Shown: positions 16,718 through 17,886 of the stretch, piece by piece
How the letters are laid out: each line of letters opens with the position of its first letter
Numbering within the stretch: the stretch's first letter is position 1
NCBI GenBank assembly: GCA_964464385.1
Contig: CAYXFZ010000053.1
Span: 1 to 17,886, forward strand
Length of the DNA stretch: 17,886 bases
Reading direction: 5' to 3'
From: CAYXFZ01 sp964464385
GTDB lineage: Bacteria > Planctomycetota > UBA1135
The notes under the pieces: model-generated
The model's input: the letters and a program-made list of their open reading frames with translations, nothing else
Told to the model about the DNA's origin: nothing
Databases searched by the model: none
Translations under genes and position numbers: made by a program

Positions 16718-16800
16718 CCCCTCGTAGAGCCGCTTCTAACCTTCCGTTCTTCTGGAATGGCGTGAAACCCGGGTCCCCCAGGGGGCTAGACAGGGCACGG

Positions 16801-16813
16801 CGCCGTTTCGGCG
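16801..16813. terminator. Weak GC hairpin downstream of lnt
   Basis: CGCCG-TTT-CGGCG is a perfect 5-bp stem, extendable by two G-U pairs on the plus-strand RNA. It lies 84 bases after the lnt stop. Only TTCCTT follows, so it is not a standard intrinsic terminator. Confidence 0.25.
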
Positions 16814-16825
16814 TTCCTTCCTGGG

Positions 16826-16853
16826 CGTTGGCTCCAAACCGTTGGCTCCAAAC
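16826..16853 (+). repeat. Perfect tandem duplication of 14 bp
   Basis: CGTTGGCTCCAAAC occurs at 16826-16839 and immediately again at 16840-16853. A partial echo (CCAAACC) follows around 16863. It lies upstream of the coiled-coil gene, 59 bases from its start. Confidence 0.9.
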
Positions 16854-16886
16854 CCCTTGTCCCCCAAACCTTCGACCCCCCCCGGA

Positions 16887-16900
16887 GCCGGTTTTCCGGC
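16887..16900 (+). promoter_or_regulatory. Hairpin in the leader of the coiled-coil gene
   Basis: GCCGG-TTTT-CCGGC forms a perfect 5-bp stem with a 4-base loop, ending one base before an ATG-TGA start-stop pair (16902-16907) and 12 bases before the chosen ATG. It occupies the place where a ribosome binding site would lie, so it could affect translation. Function is inferred only. Confidence 0.4.
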
Positions 16901-16912
16901 CATGTGAATCGG

Positions 16913-17767
16913 ATGAGCACAGTCGGCAAAGTCTTCGTCGTTCTCAATCTCGCTTTAGCGGCCCTTTTCGTTGGTGCCGCGGCCAGTCTCATTGGCACCA
17001 GCGAGGCTTTTCGTGGCAAATACGAAACCGAGCTCTCGGCGCATAAAACGGATAATGACAAACACAAGATCACCATTGGTGCTCTTGAGGGTGAGAATGG
17101 TGAATTGAAACGCCAAAATCAATCTCGCGCGGATCGCGTCAAGCAACTGGAGGCCGAGGTGGATTCCTTGACTGCCGATGTCGAAGACGAACGTCGCCAG
17201 AACTCTGACCTGCGTGAGGGTGTTTCCGGGATCGAGTCCAAGCTCGGAGATTTGGAGCAGACCAACCGCAGCCTGACCAACCAATTGAGTCAGGTGAATG
17301 GTGAAAACCAGAATCTCCGCGAGGAGAGGGACCAATCCCTGGACGAGCGAGATTCTGCGCTTGCTTTGCAAAACCGGGCCGAAGAATCCTCCCGCAGTGC
17401 GACCGGTCGCGCCGACAATTTGCGCCTGGAGTTGGCCCGGACTACGGATCGCGCCGAGTCTGCCGAGGCCAAGTTGGGCGCCATTGCCCGCCAATACAAC
17501 TTGGACCTGAATGATTTGTCGGCTCAACCGGATTTGGAAGGGGTGGTCTTGTCCGCCTCGTATCAGGCTAGTCCTGCCATCGTCATGATCAACTTGGGTC
17601 GGGAACACAAGATCAAGCCCGGCTTCACTTTTGATGTTTACTCCGGAGCCTCTTACAAGGGCCGCATTCGGGTCGAGGTGGTGAATACCGCCAACGCTTC
17701 GTGCACCATTGCCCTGGCCGGTCAAAGTCAAATCTCACGTGGCGACCGCATCGTCACCAATCTCTAA
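16913..17767 (+). CDS. Single-span membrane protein with long coiled coil and C-terminal beta domain, function unknown
   Basis: 284 residues. The N-terminus is a short cytoplasmic stretch and one TM segment (VGKVFVVLNLALAALFVGAAASLI, about 4-27). Residues ~35-185 are almost without hydrophobic clusters and are rich in Glu, Gln, Arg, Asn and Leu in heptad-like order (KQLEAEVDSLTADVEDERRQ; LTNQLSQVNGENQNLREE), a long coiled coil. The last ~80 residues form a compact, probably beta-rich domain (GVVLSASYQASPAIVMINLGREHKIKPGFTFDVYSG...GDRIVTNL), whose 'NLG...IKPG..F.VY' phrase recalls MreC-type or FlgT-C-type beta domains. I recall similar proteins in planctomycetes, usually unannotated. It may be a cell-envelope scaffold. 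Start: ATG at 16913 or in-frame GTG at 16904, three residues longer; neither has a clear ribosome binding site. The next gene follows after 21 bases. Confidence 0.75.
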   Translation: MSTVGKVFVVLNLALAALFVGAAASLIGTSEAFRGKYETELSAHKTDNDKHKITIGALEGENGELKRQNQSRADRVKQLEAEVDSLTADVEDERRQNSDLREGVSGIESKLGDLEQTNRSLTNQLSQVNGENQNLREERDQSLDERDSALALQNRAEESSRSATGRADNLRLELARTTDRAESAEAKLGAIARQYNLDLNDLSAQPDLEGVVLSASYQASPAIVMINLGREHKIKPGFTFDVYSGASYKGRIRVEVVNTANASCTIALAGQSQISRGDRIVTNL

Positions 17768-17776
17768 TCCTTCCTC

Positions 17777-17788
17777 GGGAGTTTTCTC
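17777..17788 (+). promoter_or_regulatory. Ribosome binding site of the right-edge gene
   Basis: GGGAG at 17777-17781 followed by a 7-base spacer before the ATG at 17789. It supports the start of a gene too short in this window to be seen otherwise. Confidence 0.65.
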
Positions 17789-17886
17789 ATGGCCGCCCGA
17801 CGCCGTCCCGCCAAGAAAAAAGTAGAGAAGAGCCAAGAAGCCCGTCGTTGGATTGCCGAGCAATCTTCCGAACAGCCGTTTTTCTT
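17789..17886 (+). CDS. N-terminal fragment of a basic-tailed protein (3' end outside window)
   Basis: Thirty-two codons are visible before the window ends. The N-terminus is strongly basic (MAARRRPAKKKVEKSQEARRW), then IAEQSSEQPFF. It has a good ribosome binding site and begins 21 bases after the coiled-coil gene, so the two are probably co-transcribed. No hydrophobic segment is seen yet; a Lys/Arg-rich tail like this occurs in DNA-binding, RNA-binding and membrane-anchored proteins (for example before the TM helices of FtsK-type proteins). I do not recognise it. Confidence 0.6.
   Translation, partial: MAARRRPAKKKVEKSQEARRWIAEQSSEQPFF

Larger units (their letters stand above)
16718..16912. 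other. 195-base non-coding stretch with C-rich sequence, hairpins and a tandem duplication
   Basis: No open frame of interest. It holds a 5-bp GC stem at 16801-16813, a 14-bp tandem duplication (16826-16853), C-rich tracts, and a hairpin just before the next gene (16887-16900). I see no clear -35/-10 boxes and no T-tract after the first hairpin. Confidence 0.6.

Noticed and set aside
16775..16785. CCCCC-A-GGGGG inverted repeat as a terminator
   Set aside because: With a realistic loop only a 4-bp stem remains and no T-tract follows.
1..17886. tRNA, rRNA, CRISPR arrays, insertion sequences, prophage or defence genes
   Set aside because: Nothing with the required repeats, conserved RNA sequence or terminal inverted repeats was seen; nearly every base is accounted for by the protein genes listed.

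Overview
The window is a high-GC, almost fully coding stretch from a Gram-negative-type (diderm) bacterium. Evidence for an outer envelope is an apolipoprotein N-acyltransferase, a lipoprotein membrane-fusion protein and two RND pumps. The order ribH-nusB-ftsY, a SurA/PpiD-like anchored protein and a single-span coiled-coil protein with an N-terminus of the 'MSTVGKVFVVLNL' kind suggest the PVC superphylum, most likely Planctomycetota. This is a judgement from remembered gene order and sequence style, not a proven placement. A run of 10 N inside ribH shows that this is a draft assembly.

Layout. Positions 1-264 (+) hold the C-terminal end of scpB. After a 54-base gap comes a 581-residue PpiD/SurA-like membrane-anchored protein (319-2064, +). 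Its stop codon overlaps, in the palindrome CTAG, the stop codon of the last gene of a long minus-strand array. Read in its own direction, that array runs 13780 to 2061: lipoprotein membrane-fusion protein, RND pump 1 (1184 aa, with an unusual hydrophobic insertion), RND pump 2 (1020 aa), ribH (broken only by the N run), nusB (TTG start), ftsY, and an O-antigen-ligase-like membrane protein with a helical-repeat tail. Almost every junction is a 4-base ATGA/TTGA or 7-base overlap, so the seven genes look like one translationally coupled operon of about 11.7 kb.

From a short divergent intergenic region (13781-13841), which carries a 9-bp direct repeat at 21-bp spacing, moeA and lnt are read on the plus strand with an ATGA overlap (13842-16717). 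A 195-base non-coding stretch with a tandem 14-bp duplication and two small hairpins follows. Next come a coiled-coil membrane protein (16913-17767) and the first 32 codons of a basic-tailed protein that runs off the window (17789-17886).

How they fit together. The adaptor plus two different RND subunits could form a mixed (MdtBC-like) tripartite pump; no outer-membrane channel gene is in view. Lnt would complete acylation of lipoproteins such as the adaptor. RibH (riboflavin), NusB (rRNA antitermination) and FtsY (SRP receptor) are housekeeping genes that appear to be co-transcribed with the pump. No tRNA, rRNA, CRISPR array, insertion sequence or prophage feature was seen. I did not find a convincing wholly new system. 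The strongest oddities are the insertion in RND pump 1, the insertion in RibH, the operon fusion of a pump with core housekeeping genes, and the unidentified coiled-coil/basic-protein pair at the right edge.
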